A DNA stretch of 64,000 nucleotides from Sporosarcina cascadiensis (GCF_009650995.1 NZ_WHVV01000002.1:212208-276207); one strand, 5' to 3'; shown: positions 34,253 through 44,621, counted from the stretch's first letter. Made by a program: numbers and translations. Notes: generated by a model not told the origin, from the letters alone.

Positions 34253-36448
34253 GTGAAAATGGAGAAATATCGAGAGTTGAACGATGAAATCCTGCATCCC
34301 GAAAATGCGGAAATGGTAAAAGCGTTCTTGGTTCATTTTGAAAAGCTAACTAAAAGCCCATATGCCACGCAACGTCATCGGAGTGTTCTCCGTCGTTTTT
34401 TCTCGACAAGGCAAACGCAGTTTTTTCATGTAACAAAGGAAGAAATCTTGAACTGGTTAACTGAACAAACCAAGCAAAGGTCAGATAAGACCGTGGAAGA
34501 ATATCGGAAAACGATGCGGGCATTTTACAACTTTGCCGTGGAAGCCAAAAGAATGGAACAATCACCGCTTTCCAGCCGGCAGAACTATTGGGAAATTCAC
34601 AATGAAATTAGTAATGTTGAAACGAAAGCGGCGGTCAATCAGTTTTTACTCAGCCAGAAAGAAAATGAAGTCAGTAAAGCAACGATTATTGGTCAACGCA
34701 GCACGTTGCGACAATTTTTTTCGCAGGAAGAGAAAATCTTTTCCGCGATCACTACGGTAGAAATCAGAGACTGGCTGGCCGGACAGGAACAAAAACGAAC
34801 AGCCCGTACGATTGGACTTTATCTAAAAAAACTAAGAGCTTTCTACACTTATTGTGTGCAGGCAAAGTATATGGATCAATCCCCCGTACCAGATAAAAAA
34901 ACACCTCCCAGCAAAAGAAAGTATGGGGAAGTGGGCATCACCTTGGCTAACCAGGAAAATCTGCAGGTGATCAATCGATTTCTGTCCAGCTTAGAAAAGG
35001 CGAATAAAGGACGATCTTCCATAGCAGTGTCCAAGAGATACTTGCAATATTTTTTCAAAGAGAATTCAAAGGTTTTTTCTGATATCCAACCTAAAGAAAT
35101 AGAAGACTGGATGCACGAGAGCGAGTTCGCAAAAAACAAGTCCATCACGACGGGGGTACGCAATACCCTCCGACACTTCTATGAGTATTGTCTGAAAAGA
35201 GGCCATGTGAAAGAGAACCCGGTCAAACCGGAAGAATACTGGGTGCTCACTAACCCGTTGATGGCTCCGGAAAATGTGACGGCTATCAATGCGTATTTAC
35301 TGCAGTTAAAACAGCGAGACAGGAGTGAAAGAATCATAAAATCCGAGAAATATAAGTTGCAAAGGTTTTTTCTGGATATAGAATTAATTTTCTCGGAAGT
35401 GAAAGCGGAGGACGTGGAGGGCTGGCTAATCAGACGGCAAGCGATATGCAAAAAGAATACCCTGAGTGCCTATATCAGCGGGCTCCGAAGTTTCTACCAA
35501 TTTTGCGTTCAACAGAAGTATATTCATCAATCCCCCGCTCCAGCAGCCGGGAAGAGAAAGGCAGTCGAGAAAGACTATTGGCAAATAAAAGAGCTATTCG
35601 TTAATGAAGAAACCCAAAGGACAATAAATGAGTATCTATCCCATTTGAAGTTAGCAAATTTAAGCCCGCTGACGATTCGCAACTACAAGCGATTTCTAGC
35701 CAACTTTTTTAAAAACCGAACGGAATGTTATACCGAGTTGACGCCCAATGAAATGTTGGAATGGCTGAAAGAGAGGCAGGAAACTCTTAGCAAATCGACG
35801 GTCAACTATCGTCTATCGGTTCTTTCCTCTTTTTATCAATTTTGCGTCGATGAAGGCTATGTGGATCGGATTCCCATTAAAAAAAGATGGTATGCAAGAC
35901 TGCCAAAACCGCTTCCCAGATACCTGTCCAAAGAAGAAGTGGCAAAAATGCGATCGGCGAGCGAAACGGATACGCCAAGAAACCGGGCGATTTTTGAGCT
36001 GCTGGTCAGCACCGGTTGCCGAGTGGACGAGTTGGTTACGTTAGATCGGTCGGATGTGGATATTGAAGAGCGAAGAGCACATGTGACCGGCAAAGGACGA
36101 AAGATTCGACCGGTCAACTTTACCGATGGATGTTCCATTGCACTCGAACGCTATTTGGATTCCCGCACGGACAGCGATCCGGCCGCTTTTGTTTCGAAAT
36201 GGGGGTACAGACTGTCCAGAACGACCATCTACAAAATTATCCGACGGCTAGGCGAGGAAGCAGGCATCCAAGATTCTCTCTATCCACATCGTTTGCGGCA
36301 TACCTTTGCAACAGACTTACGTACGAAAGGGGCCGACCTCGCCTTTATCGCAAATGAACTGGGCCATAAAAGCCGTTCCACCACCAGAATCTATGCCCGG
36401 ACACCGAAATGGAAATTGATCAAATCATATCGCATGCATATGGGCTAA
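34253..36448 (+). CDS. Tyrosine recombinase A2 with five tandem core-binding domains
   Basis: This 731-residue protein is more than twice the usual length. Five repeated SAM-like core-binding modules of about 105-113 residues start near residues 4, 112, 224, 329 and 442. Each has the pattern of a YWxI-type opening, INxFLxxL helix, FF segment, W-L helix and an aromatic FYxFCV helix near the end. One catalytic domain follows (about 547-731) with R590, K614, H679, R682, H705 and Y714, all present. The start is GTG at 34253, six bases after GAAGGGAG. It lies 13 bases from both neighbours. Only one set of active-site residues exists, so the extra modules probably bind DNA or partners. Confidence 0.88.
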   Translation: MKMEKYRELNDEILHPENAEMVKAFLVHFEKLTKSPYATQRHRSVLRRFFSTRQTQFFHVTKEEILNWLTEQTKQRSDKTVEEYRKTMRAFYNFAVEAKRMEQSPLSSRQNYWEIHNEISNVETKAAVNQFLLSQKENEVSKATIIGQRSTLRQFFSQEEKIFSAITTVEIRDWLAGQEQKRTARTIGLYLKKLRAFYTYCVQAKYMDQSPVPDKKTPPSKRKYGEVGITLANQENLQVINRFLSSLEKANKGRSSIAVSKRYLQYFFKENSKVFSDIQPKEIEDWMHESEFAKNKSITTGVRNTLRHFYEYCLKRGHVKENPVKPEEYWVLTNPLMAPENVTAINAYLLQLKQRDRSERIIKSEKYKLQRFFLDIELIFSEVKAEDVEGWLIRRQAICKKNTLSAYISGLRSFYQFCVQQKYIHQSPAPAAGKRKAVEKDYWQIKELFVNEETQRTINEYLSHLKLANLSPLTIRNYKRFLANFFKNRTECYTELTPNEMLEWLKERQETLSKSTVNYRLSVLSSFYQFCVDEGYVDRIPIKKRWYARLPKPLPRYLSKEEVAKMRSASETDTPRNRAIFELLVSTGCRVDELVTLDRSDVDIEERRAHVTGKGRKIRPVNFTDGCSIALERYLDSRTDSDPAAFVSKWGYRLSRTTIYKIIRRLGEEAGIQDSLYPHRLRHTFATDLRTKGADLAFIANELGHKSRSTTRIYARTPKWKLIKSYRMHMG

Positions 36449-36461
36449 GGAGAGGAAGAGA

Positions 36462-37295
36462 ATGGATACCATCGATCACGTGGAACGATTTAAGGTAGAG
36501 TACCAATTTCGGCTCGACCCGAGTACCATTCAGCAGTATACGGCATCAGTCAGACAGTTGCTTCACCATGTACAAAAACCCGTGGAGAATGTCACCAAAC
36601 AGGATATTCGGAACTGGTTCATCAGCTTGGAAGGACAAGGGTACAGGCTATCGACGATTGCCACCAAGCTGAGGGGACTGAGAAAGTTCTTTGCCTATTG
36701 CGAAGAAGATGAGATTGTCCCCATTAACCCGACAAAAGGAATCCCTTATCCAAGAACGGAAGAGAAGCTGCCCACGTATCTGACGCCGCCCGAACTTGCG
36801 ATTTTGCGGGATACCGTAAGAGGAAAGCCATTTGAGGCGGCGATGGTCGAGGTACTGGTGACGACGGGAGTGCGAATTACCGAATTACGGCATTTACAAC
36901 AATCGGCTATAGATTGGACGGAACGAAGCATACTAGTATTTGGCAAGTACGATAAAGAGCGGGTCGTTTTGTTCACACAAGCTTGCTCCGAGCTGCTACA
37001 AGCTTATCTCGACAGCCGGACGGATGAAGTTCCTTATGTATTCATCAATCAAATGCGTACGAGAGAAGTCGGAGAGAAACTCATTTATCATCACTTTGAC
37101 ACCTATTCCGCTGTCTTGGGGAGAAATATCACCCCGCATACCTTGCGGTACACGTACGCGGTGAATATGATTCAGTCCGGCATGGACGAGGAGGAAGCCC
37201 AGGAGCTTCTCGGACATGACAGGCCGGAAACTACTGCCTGGTACACCAAGTTGTACAGCCACGACCAAAAGAACAAGTACGATGAATGGACGTGA
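36462..37295 (+). CDS. Tyrosine recombinase B2
   Basis: This 277-residue short-type tyrosine recombinase is the last gene of the operon. Key residues are R in TTGVRITEL, a lysine in FGKYDKE, H-x-x-R in HTLRYTYA (Y replaces the usual second H), H in LGHDRP and Y in AWYTK. It aligns along its length with B1, including the C-terminal YDEWT. TAAGGAG precedes the ATG at 36462, 13 bases after A2. With A1, B1 and A2 it forms an A-B-A-B arrangement. Confidence 0.87.
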   Translation: MDTIDHVERFKVEYQFRLDPSTIQQYTASVRQLLHHVQKPVENVTKQDIRNWFISLEGQGYRLSTIATKLRGLRKFFAYCEEDEIVPINPTKGIPYPRTEEKLPTYLTPPELAILRDTVRGKPFEAAMVEVLVTTGVRITELRHLQQSAIDWTERSILVFGKYDKERVVLFTQACSELLQAYLDSRTDEVPYVFINQMRTREVGEKLIYHHFDTYSAVLGRNITPHTLRYTYAVNMIQSGMDEEEAQELLGHDRPETTAWYTKLYSHDQKNKYDEWT

Positions 37296-37524
37296 CTACC
37301 AGTGGGTAGCCTGTCTATTACACAGGTTGCTACTGCCATTGTCACGCTCCCTTTGAAGAGGCTGCGGGACGTGTGGTGGTAGCTCCCAAGGTATGGCATG
37401 TGGCGTGAAAAAGTGCAAAAAGTACGGGCAGGGTCGTTAACATAATCGACATTAACCTGAATTGCTTAAATTTATGAAAGCTCACAAACCATTGATACTA
37501 AAGGGTTTGTGAGCCTTTTAATTT
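37296..37524. other. Region between the recombinase operon and the truncated S-layer gene
   Basis: It contains an imperfect hairpin (GTAGCCTGT...ACAGGTTGCTAC) at about 37305-37333, with the 12-bp repeat noted at 32086. A terminator lies at 37480-37522 (GCTCACAAACC against GGGTTTGTGAGC). The S-layer homology begins immediately after it. No promoter or signal-peptide start is present. Confidence 0.5.
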
Positions 37525-40278
37525 AGAGCGAATGGACTGGAAAGTGCGATTAACCCTACAGAAATTCAAGTGAAGTTCAACCAAGCAGTGGACTCTGCAT
37601 CTGCACGTGATCTTTCTAATTATATTCTTTCACAGAATGGTGCCAAGTATGATACTGCATCAGCTGTAGCTGGACGACTTCAGTCTTCACCGGCAGTTCA
37701 AACAGGTAACGTATTACATGTGACTGAATTTAATGCTACAACAAACACTGTAACATTCAAGCTTGCTACTGCTTTAGCAAATGCTGATAAGTTCTCAATT
37801 GACGTGAAAAACGGCGTTCTATCTGCTGACAAGCAATCAAAAGTTGCTAAATATACAGATACTACAAAAACATTTACTGATACTGCTGCTCCAAAATTAC
37901 TTAGTACGTCTATCAATTCAGCAGGTAAGTTGAAATTAGTATTTGATGAGCCTATTAATACTACTGCTGGTATTGGAGTAGTAAAAGTTGATGATGTAAC
38001 AGTTTATGATCCAGCTGGTCCTTTAAACACTGCTCCAACCATCTCTCAAGATACTGGAGACTATTCTATCATTCTAAACGATGTACTTCCTGAAGAACTA
38101 GTAGCTGTAGGAACACATAGAGTTGTGGCTTATGATGTAAAAGATACTGTGGCATCACCACAAACTAATACTGCAGCTGTAGTAACTGGAAGCTATACAA
38201 TTAGCACAGATGTAACACCTCCGGCAGTTTCAAAAGTAACTCAAAGTAAGAACGATTCACGTTCTTTTGAAATTGAATTTAGCGAACCAGTTAAATATAG
38301 TGATTTTGCTAATTCTGTTGCACTAAATCAAGCAAGCTTTATTATTAAAAAGGGTAACACAACATTTACATTAGGCGTTTCAGATGCTAATTACGGTGTT
38401 ACACAAAAAGATTCAAAGACTTGGAAAATAACATTTGTAGCTGACGGATCATCTATAAATCCTTTATACGGCAAAGACGAAACATCAGCTAACTTATCAT
38501 ATGAGCTAGCAGGTTATAAAGACGCTGCTAATAACGTTGGTAATAAAGCGACTGGTAATGTAACAATCTCGAAAGAGATGGGTGCACCAACTATCAAACC
38601 AGGCTTAGAAAATAAAATTTCTAACTCTAATGGTGGTCAGCTTGTTGTGAAATTCGATAAGAATGTAACTGCAGTTGGAACATTAGATAAATCTAAAGTC
38701 AAGGTTACAGATAAAGATGGTATATCACGTGCTGTTAGTACAGTAGCACTTCAAAACAATGATGAACTTCTTATTACGCTTGACGGATTCAGTGCTTCTT
38801 CACCTGCAAACGATAAGGCTCCTTTCACGGTGACATTATCTCCTGGATTAGTTAAATCTGCTGAAAATGTACAAAACACAACGGGATCTGTAATTATTAA
38901 TAAAGATACAACGGCTGCACCTGTAGTAGCAGGAGTTACTTCATCGGCTGCTACTAATAGTAATGTAAATGGTGTTAATGTTAATACATTGACAATCACA
39001 TATGCACAGGAAATGTCTGCATCAGCAACTGATCTGTCAAATTACACATTAGATGGAAAAGCATTGACAGGCTCTCAAATTGCAATGAATAATGCTAATA
39101 CTGTGGTTACTATTACATTACCAGAGGGCTTTGCAAAAGTTGACAATCAGCAATTACTTGAAATCAGCAAAAATGTTAAGACAAAAGATGGCAGTGTGAT
39201 TGTCAAGAGTGAAGCTACAAAAGACGCTTACACTAACCTTGTTACATTAGTAGACAATACACAACCAACTCTTAATAAGGCTGAATTCCTTGTAAGCGAT
39301 ACAGCAACGGCTACTCAAACTAAGAAAATCAAGCTTACATTTAGTGAATCTATTGGTAACTTAACTTCTAACGCAGTTACTATTGCAGATCTTGCGGTTG
39401 TAATTGGTGGATCTGAACAGAGAATTTCCTCTGTTGCTAACGGAGCAAGCAATGATAAGGAAGTTGTAATAGAACTTGCTGATAATATTGCAGTAGCAAA
39501 CACTGTTGACGTGAAAGTTGTTGGTGTAACTACTGATAATCCTGCTATTGATATTAAAGATAAAAAACAAAACGTTGCTAAAGCTGGTACTGTACGTGTA
39601 AACGGCAAAGTATTAGATACTGATGCTATATCTAACAATGCTAACTTTGCAGCTTCAACAGTTACTGGTGTTTCAGCGGCTGACGTACTTGGTGCAGGCA
39701 ATGATGGTGAATTAAAAGTTGACTGGACTGCATTATCAAATGCAACAAGCTACAAAGTTGAATACAAAGCAGCTGCTGGTACTTGGACAACAGCTACTAC
39801 TTCAGCAACAGGAACAACGTACACGATTACTGGTCTGATAGACGGAACAGCTTATGATGTACGTGTAACTGGAAACAACGGATCTGTGGATTCAACTGTT
39901 TCTACTACAGTTAACGCTACTCCAGAAGCAAACGTTCCTGCAACTGCAGGAACTTCAGTAGGTTCTGTTGCAATTGCAGACGATGTAGCTCTAGCTGCTC
40001 TTACAACTTCTGAAAATGGAAAAGATTTAATCTATACAGTTGATACTGTTGCAAAAACGTATACGGTTGCTGATACTGTTACTACAAAAGCTGATTTCTT
40101 AACAGCTTTGAATGCAGTACTTGGTACTGATGCAACTGCTTCATTTAATGCATCTAACCAATTAGTAGTTACAAGTGCAACTACTGGTTCAACTAGTACT
40201 GTTGTTGCAACTGGTGCAGCTGCAAATGCTCTAGTTGGATCACCAACAGAAACAGCTGGTGTAAACACTTCTAACTAA
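37525..40278 (+). pseudogene. 5'-truncated S-layer gene (headless cassette)
   Basis: The open frame runs from an upstream TAA at 37519 to 40278 and encodes about 917 residues without signal peptide or N-terminal module. It begins at NGLESAINPTEIQVKF, which matches residue 138 onward of the 21608 protein (VESVSAINAQELQLTF). The body aligns with that protein through the Ig-like domains. The C-terminus differs: a fibronectin type III-like domain (SYKVEYKAAAGTW, YDVRVTGNNG) replaces the atypical Ig domain. A terminator lies just upstream and no ribosome site is seen before the first usable GTG at 37570, so it is probably silent. The reading frame is intact, so it is either a recent truncation or a kept cassette. 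Confidence 0.8.
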
Positions 40279-40333
40279 TTAAAAACGAAACGTTACTATA
40301 AAAACTAGTATTCTAGTGAACATAGTGGAACTA

Positions 40334-40381
40334 GACCTCATGGATTATACTTTAATTAGTACACATCCATGGGGTCTTTTT
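40334..40381 (+). terminator. Intrinsic terminator, S-layer type, second copy
   Basis: GACCTCATGGAT pairs with ATCCATGGGGTC and is followed by T5. It is the counterpart of the structure at 24726, and the flanking sequences also match closely. Confidence 0.8.
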
Positions 40382-40396
40382 CTAACTATCATGCGT

Positions 40397-40722
40397 GTCG
40401 CCTTCAAAAAGTCCATCCGGACAGAAATCATTGCGATTTCATCGGATGGCTTTTTTATTTAGCAGGATTTCATGAATTTACTCAGGTATTTTGGAGTAAA
40501 GTGCGGTCGGTAAATAGGGGAATAGAAATTTGAACATGCCAAATAAGCCTTTTCATCAGGCTTTTAAAAAATATTCAACTGAACTGGTTAAGCCGCTTTC
40601 TTGTATGTATGGTAGAGACCATGTAACACCGACGTGGCTTCCAATACGGTATCTTCTGCCATAGTCGAAGGGTAAACCGGTGAAGGGATTGGTGTTTTGC
40701 CGTCGATTCCCTGATGCGTCCT
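40397..40722 (-). mobile_element. Truncated insertion-sequence tail, fragment 3
   Basis: It begins GTCGCCTTCAAAAAGTCCAT and runs leftward through the terminator hairpin into transposase codons, ending near GATGCGTCCT. It is the same type as the tails at 25.5-26.2 kb. Confidence 0.8.
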
Positions 40723-41111
40723 GTCGCCTTCAAAAAGTCCATCCGGACAGAAATCATCACGATTTCACCGGATGGCTTTTTCAATTCAGCCAGATTTTTG
40801 GATTTTCAACATCCGATTCAAAGAGGGGGTTGGAAAGTAAGGGAAGAAAAGTATTATTATGCCAAATAAGCATTTTCAAAAGGCTGTTAAAAATATTCAA
40901 CTGGATTGGTTAAGCCGCTTTCTTGTATGTATGGTAGAGACCGTTTAACAACGGGGTAGCTTCCAATACAGTATCTTCTGCCGAAGTCGGAAGGTAAACG
41001 GGTGAAGGGATTGGTGTCTTGCCATTGATTCCCTGATGCGTCCGGTGCGTGTTGTAATAGCCCTTGATGTATTCCGTAAGCAGCCCATGTAGATGTCGCT
41101 CATTCAGCGGG
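40723..41111 (-). mobile_element. Truncated insertion-sequence tail, fragment 4
   Basis: It has the same left end, and its transposase part extends further (to CATTCAGCGG). It is then cut by the right end of an IS21 copy, which begins TGTATTTGGCAAG at 41112. Confidence 0.8.
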
Positions 41112-41635
41112 TGTATTTGGCAAGTAAGAAATGTATGATTTGGCAGTTAAAAATGTAGCTACTTGCCAACATCCTTTTTAATGATTGAGTAATGATTCTT
41201 TGTGTCGAAAACTTTCTCTATTAAACACCAGTAAATGTGAATAATGAATTAAACGATCAATAAACGCTTCCGTCAAGATCGGATCTCCAAATATATGATT
41301 CCACTGTCCGAACTGAAGATTCGTCGTAACGATCACACTTCGCTTTTCGTAACACAAAGTAAGCACTTGAAACAGGAGTTCTGCTCCTTGCTTATGCAGT
41401 GGTACGTAGCACAGTTCATCTAAAATCAATAGATCCAATCCTTCTATCTGCTTGTAGATTTTACTGAGCGTGCCTTTCTCATGAGCTTCCAGTAGTTGAT
41501 TCACCAGCTGTGCCACCGTGTAAAAGCGTACTTTCCTTTGTGTCTGATGAATCGCATTCCAGCCACACAAGGAGGCTAGAAGGGTCTTCCCAACACCTAC
41601 CCCTCCATATAAAATGAGATTCTCTTTCCTTTCAA
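41112..41635 (-). mobile_element. IS21-family copy A, truncated
   Basis: A leftward copy with right end TGTATTTGGCAAG and most of istB. Copy B interrupts it at 41636. A 36-base continuation of its istB sits beyond copy B at 44067-44102, with about 12 bases missing between the parts. Confidence 0.8.
41178..41635 (-). pseudogene. istB: istB fragment (copy A)
   Basis: The 3' two-thirds of an istB gene, identical over most of its length to the intact copy at 43280-43999. The Walker A region (GGVGVGKT) and the Walker B region remain, but the latter reads LDELCYV against LDELGYV in the intact copy. The N-terminal part is cut off by the end of copy B. It is not expected to make a working helper ATPase. 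Confidence 0.85.
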
Positions 41636-41762
41636 TGTTTATGGCACACTAGAAATGTAGGAAACGGCAGCTAATTTATGTACAAAAAAGGCCACTTGCC
41701 AACATCTGAAAAAATACATACACTCCTGTATGGGCATATCTTTACGGGAGGTAGTATAGGAG

Positions 41763-43283
41763 ATGTTAGCAATGGCTGAAGTTAATTATATCAGACACGA
41801 AACGAATACTAAAAGTCGAAGCTATGCAGAAGTAGCACGACAGATGGGGGTAGATCGGCGGACGGTGAAGAAGTATTCCGACATGGAAGAATTCAATCCG
41901 GAGATACCGATCAGACAAAAAAGAATATCCCCTGTAATGGATCCAGTCAAACCGATTATCGATGAATGGCTGCTTGAGGACTCTAAAAAGAAAAAGAAGT
42001 TTCGCCGGACGGCAAAACGAATCTATGATCTATTAGTAGAACACCATCAGTTTACAGGTTCCGACCGTTCGGTCCGAGACTATGTTTCCAAATGAAAGCG
42101 AGAATTGGTAGAAGAAAGTGAAGAGGCCGCTCTGCCATTAGAAACAAAGCCAGGGGCCGCTCAGGTGGATTTTGGAGAAGCCCCTTTCCTGCATGAAGGC
42201 GAGGAAGTCATTCGGCATTTCTTGGTCCTTTCCTTCCCTTACAGTAACGCATTTCTATACCAGGTGTTCCCGTCGCAGAACCGGGAATGTTTTCTGCAAG
42301 GGTTAGCGAATATGTTTGAATTTATGGAGGGCGTGCCGCATACCATCCGTTTTGACAACCTGTCACCTGCCGTCAAAAAAGTATTGCCGGAAGGCGAACG
42401 GGAACTCACAGAAGAGTTTGAGCGATTCGCTGCACACTATGGTTTTTCCTATGAATTCTGCAATCCGAACAGCGGCAATGAGAAAGGGCATGTGGAGTCC
42501 ATGGTGAAGTATATCCGCAATAATTATCTGTTGCCGGCTGTACCGTACCATCGTTTGGCAGACGTAAATGAACAAGCCTTTGCCTGGAGTGTGGGCGATC
42601 GAAAAAGAGTACATTACGAAAAGGAGCTGCCGATTTCCGAACTTCATTTGGCAGACAAGGAGCAGCTGTTACAATTGCCAGGCAAAGCCTATGAATGCAT
42701 TCGCTATGAACATTTGAAAGCAGACAAGTATGGATTTATCCGGATTGACCGAAAACAGTATTCCACGTCACCCCGCTTTGCAGGACAAGCAGTGACAGCC
42801 AAGCTTTCATTCGATCAAGTAACCATTCTAAATGAAAAGAATGAAATTCTCATCACACACCCACGACTCTATGGAAGCGAACGAAAAGCGATGAATTGGC
42901 AGCCATACTTAACACTGATGGCCAAACGGCCAACGGCATTGAAATACAGCTCCTTCTATGACCAGCTACCGGAAGAATGGAAGCTCTACTTTGAAGCCTG
43001 TTCGCTGGAAGAGAAGAAAGCGGCATTGAGCTTACTGGCCGTTCTTCTGAAGGAGCAGGGCTTCGACCTGCCGACTGAGGCATTACGTATGGCTTCTGAC
43101 CATGGACATCCAACTGCCGAGTCGATCAAGCATGTCTACTATCAGTTAGTGAATGGACGCGGCATTCGAGAGACCTTATCGCTTCCGCGAATGCCACAGA
43201 AATTACCGATGGTAGAATCTGCTTCACGGGGGCTTACTCATTATGACCAATTATTCGCGATGGCTGGAGGTGGGCAGTCATGA
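41763..43283 (+). pseudogene. istA: IS21 transposase istA with internal stop codon (copy B)
   Basis: The gene encodes an IS21 transposase of about 500 residues: an N-terminal helix-turn-helix (YAEVARQMGVDRRTVKKY near residue 20), then the DDE core with VDFGEA, RFDNLSPAV and NEKGHVES. A TGA at 42093-42095 splits it; the copy C sequence at the same point reads CGA, so this is a single C-to-T nonsense change. A downstream TTG or other internal start at about 42105 could still yield the C-terminal part. Its stop overlaps the istB start (ATGA). Full-length product is not expected without read-through. Confidence 0.85.
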
Positions 43284-43999
43284 AGGAATTGATCGAAGAG
43301 CATGCGAAGCGATTGAAGCTCAGTTGGATTCGTGAACATTATCATGAAGTGGAAGCAGCCTCTCAAGAGGAGTTTTTACTGAAGCTGTTTGAAAAGGAAA
43401 TCGAGCAACGGGAAGAACGGAAATTGAATCTTCTCATCAAGCAATCGTTATTGCCGGATATATCCGGCAGGCAATTTGAGTGGGATGGCATTCATATGAA
43501 CAGCGATCTATTAAAAGAGGATGTATTAGCAGGAAGATTTATTGAAAGGAAAGAGAATCTCATTTTATATGGAGGGGTAGGTGTTGGGAAGACCTTTCTA
43601 GCCTCCTTGTGTGGCTGGAATGCGATTCATCAGACAAAAAGGAAAGTACGCTTTTATACGGTGGCACAGCTGGTGAATCAACTACTGGAAGCTCATGAGA
43701 AAGGCACGCTCAGTAAGATCTACAAGCAGATAGAAGGATTGGATCTATTGATTTTAGATGAACTGGGCTACGTACCACTGCATAAGCAAGGAGCAGAGCT
43801 CCTGTTTCAAGTGCTTACTTTGTGTTACGAAAAGCGAAGTGTGATCGTTACGACGAATCTTCAGTTCGGACAGTGGAATCATATATTTGGAGATCCGATC
43901 TTGACGGAAGCGTTTATTGATCGTTTAATTCATTATTCACATTTACTGGTATTTAATAGAGAGAGTTTTCGACACAAGGAATCATTACTCAATCATTAA
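43280..43999 (+). CDS. istB: IS21 helper ATPase
   Basis: This 239-residue AAA+ ATPase helps IS21 transposase choose and engage target DNA. The Walker A motif GGVGVGKTF lies near residue 98 and Walker B LLILDELGYV near 157; the usual sensor and arginine regions follow. The ATG overlaps the TGA of istA. It is the only intact istB here, since copy A keeps a fragment. It could in principle support movement of related copies, but its own transposase gene is broken. Confidence 0.9.
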   Translation: MKELIEEHAKRLKLSWIREHYHEVEAASQEEFLLKLFEKEIEQREERKLNLLIKQSLLPDISGRQFEWDGIHMNSDLLKEDVLAGRFIERKENLILYGGVGVGKTFLASLCGWNAIHQTKRKVRFYTVAQLVNQLLEAHEKGTLSKIYKQIEGLDLLILDELGYVPLHKQGAELLFQVLTLCYEKRSVIVTTNLQFGQWNHIFGDPILTEAFIDRLIHYSHLLVFNRESFRHKESLLNH

Positions 44000-44066
44000 A
44001 AAAGGATGTTGGCAAGTAGCTACATTTTTAACTGCCAAATCATATATTTTCTACTTGCCAAATACA

Positions 44067-44102
44067 CTAATACATCCTCTTTTAATAGATCGCTGTTCAT
44101 AT
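44067..44102 (-). mobile_element. Remnant of IS21 copy A
   Basis: Thirty-six bases identical to the reverse complement of an internal istB segment lie between the right end of copy B and the left end of copy C. They show that copies B and C entered the same older copy A. Confidence 0.7.
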
Positions 44103-44620
44103 TGTTTATGGCACACTAGAAATGTAGAAAACGGCAACTAATTTATGTACATAAAAAAGGCCACTTGCCAACATCCGAAAAAATACATACACTCCTGTTT
44201 GGGCATATCTTTACGGGAGGTAGTATAGGAGATGTTAGCAATGGCTGAAGTTAATTATATCAGACACGAAACGAATACTAAAAGTCGAAGCTATGCAGAA
44301 GTAGCACGACAGATGGGGGTAGATCGGCGGACGGTGAAGAAGTATTCCGACATGGAAGAATTCAATCCGGAGATACCGATCAGACAAAAAAGAATATCCC
44401 CTGTAATGGATCCAGTCAAACCGATTATCGATGAATGGCTGCTTGAGGACTCTAAAAAGAAAAAGAAGTTTCGCCGGACGGCAAAACGAATCTATGATCT
44501 ATTAGTAGAACACCATCAGTTTACAGGTTCCGACCGTTCGGTCCGAGACTATGTTTCCAAACGAGAGCGAGAATTGATAGAAGAAAGTGAAGAGGCCGCT
44601 CAGGTGGATTTTGCGATATA
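44103..44620 (+). mobile_element. IS21-family copy C, truncated
   Basis: The left end TGTTTATGGCACACTAG is followed by the first 390 bases of istA, then unrelated sequence. Inside istA, about 30 bases between repeated GCCGCT segments are deleted relative to copy B. Confidence 0.8.
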
Positions 44621-44621
44621 G
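44232..44621 (+). pseudogene. istA: istA fragment (copy C)
   Basis: It encodes 129 residues of an IS21 transposase N-terminus, identical to copy B up to the arginine codon that is a stop in copy B. It ends soon after AAQVDF, where homology to istA stops. The DDE core is absent, so it cannot transpose. It shows the ancestral CGA codon. Confidence 0.8.

Larger units (their letters stand above)
41636..44066 (+). mobile_element. IS21-family copy B, nearly complete
   Basis: The left end reads TGTTTATGGCACACTAG and the right end is the complement of TGTATTTGGCAAG; these are related terminal inverted repeats. It carries istA (with an in-frame stop) and an intact istB. It is inserted inside copy A. 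Confidence 0.85.

Noticed and set aside
32399-37295. Interpretation as a standard Tn554 (tnpA, tnpB, tnpC)
   Set aside because: Tn554 has two tyrosine recombinases of about 361 and 630 residues plus a small third protein; here there are four recombinases, two of them short paralogs, and no TnpC-like protein was found.
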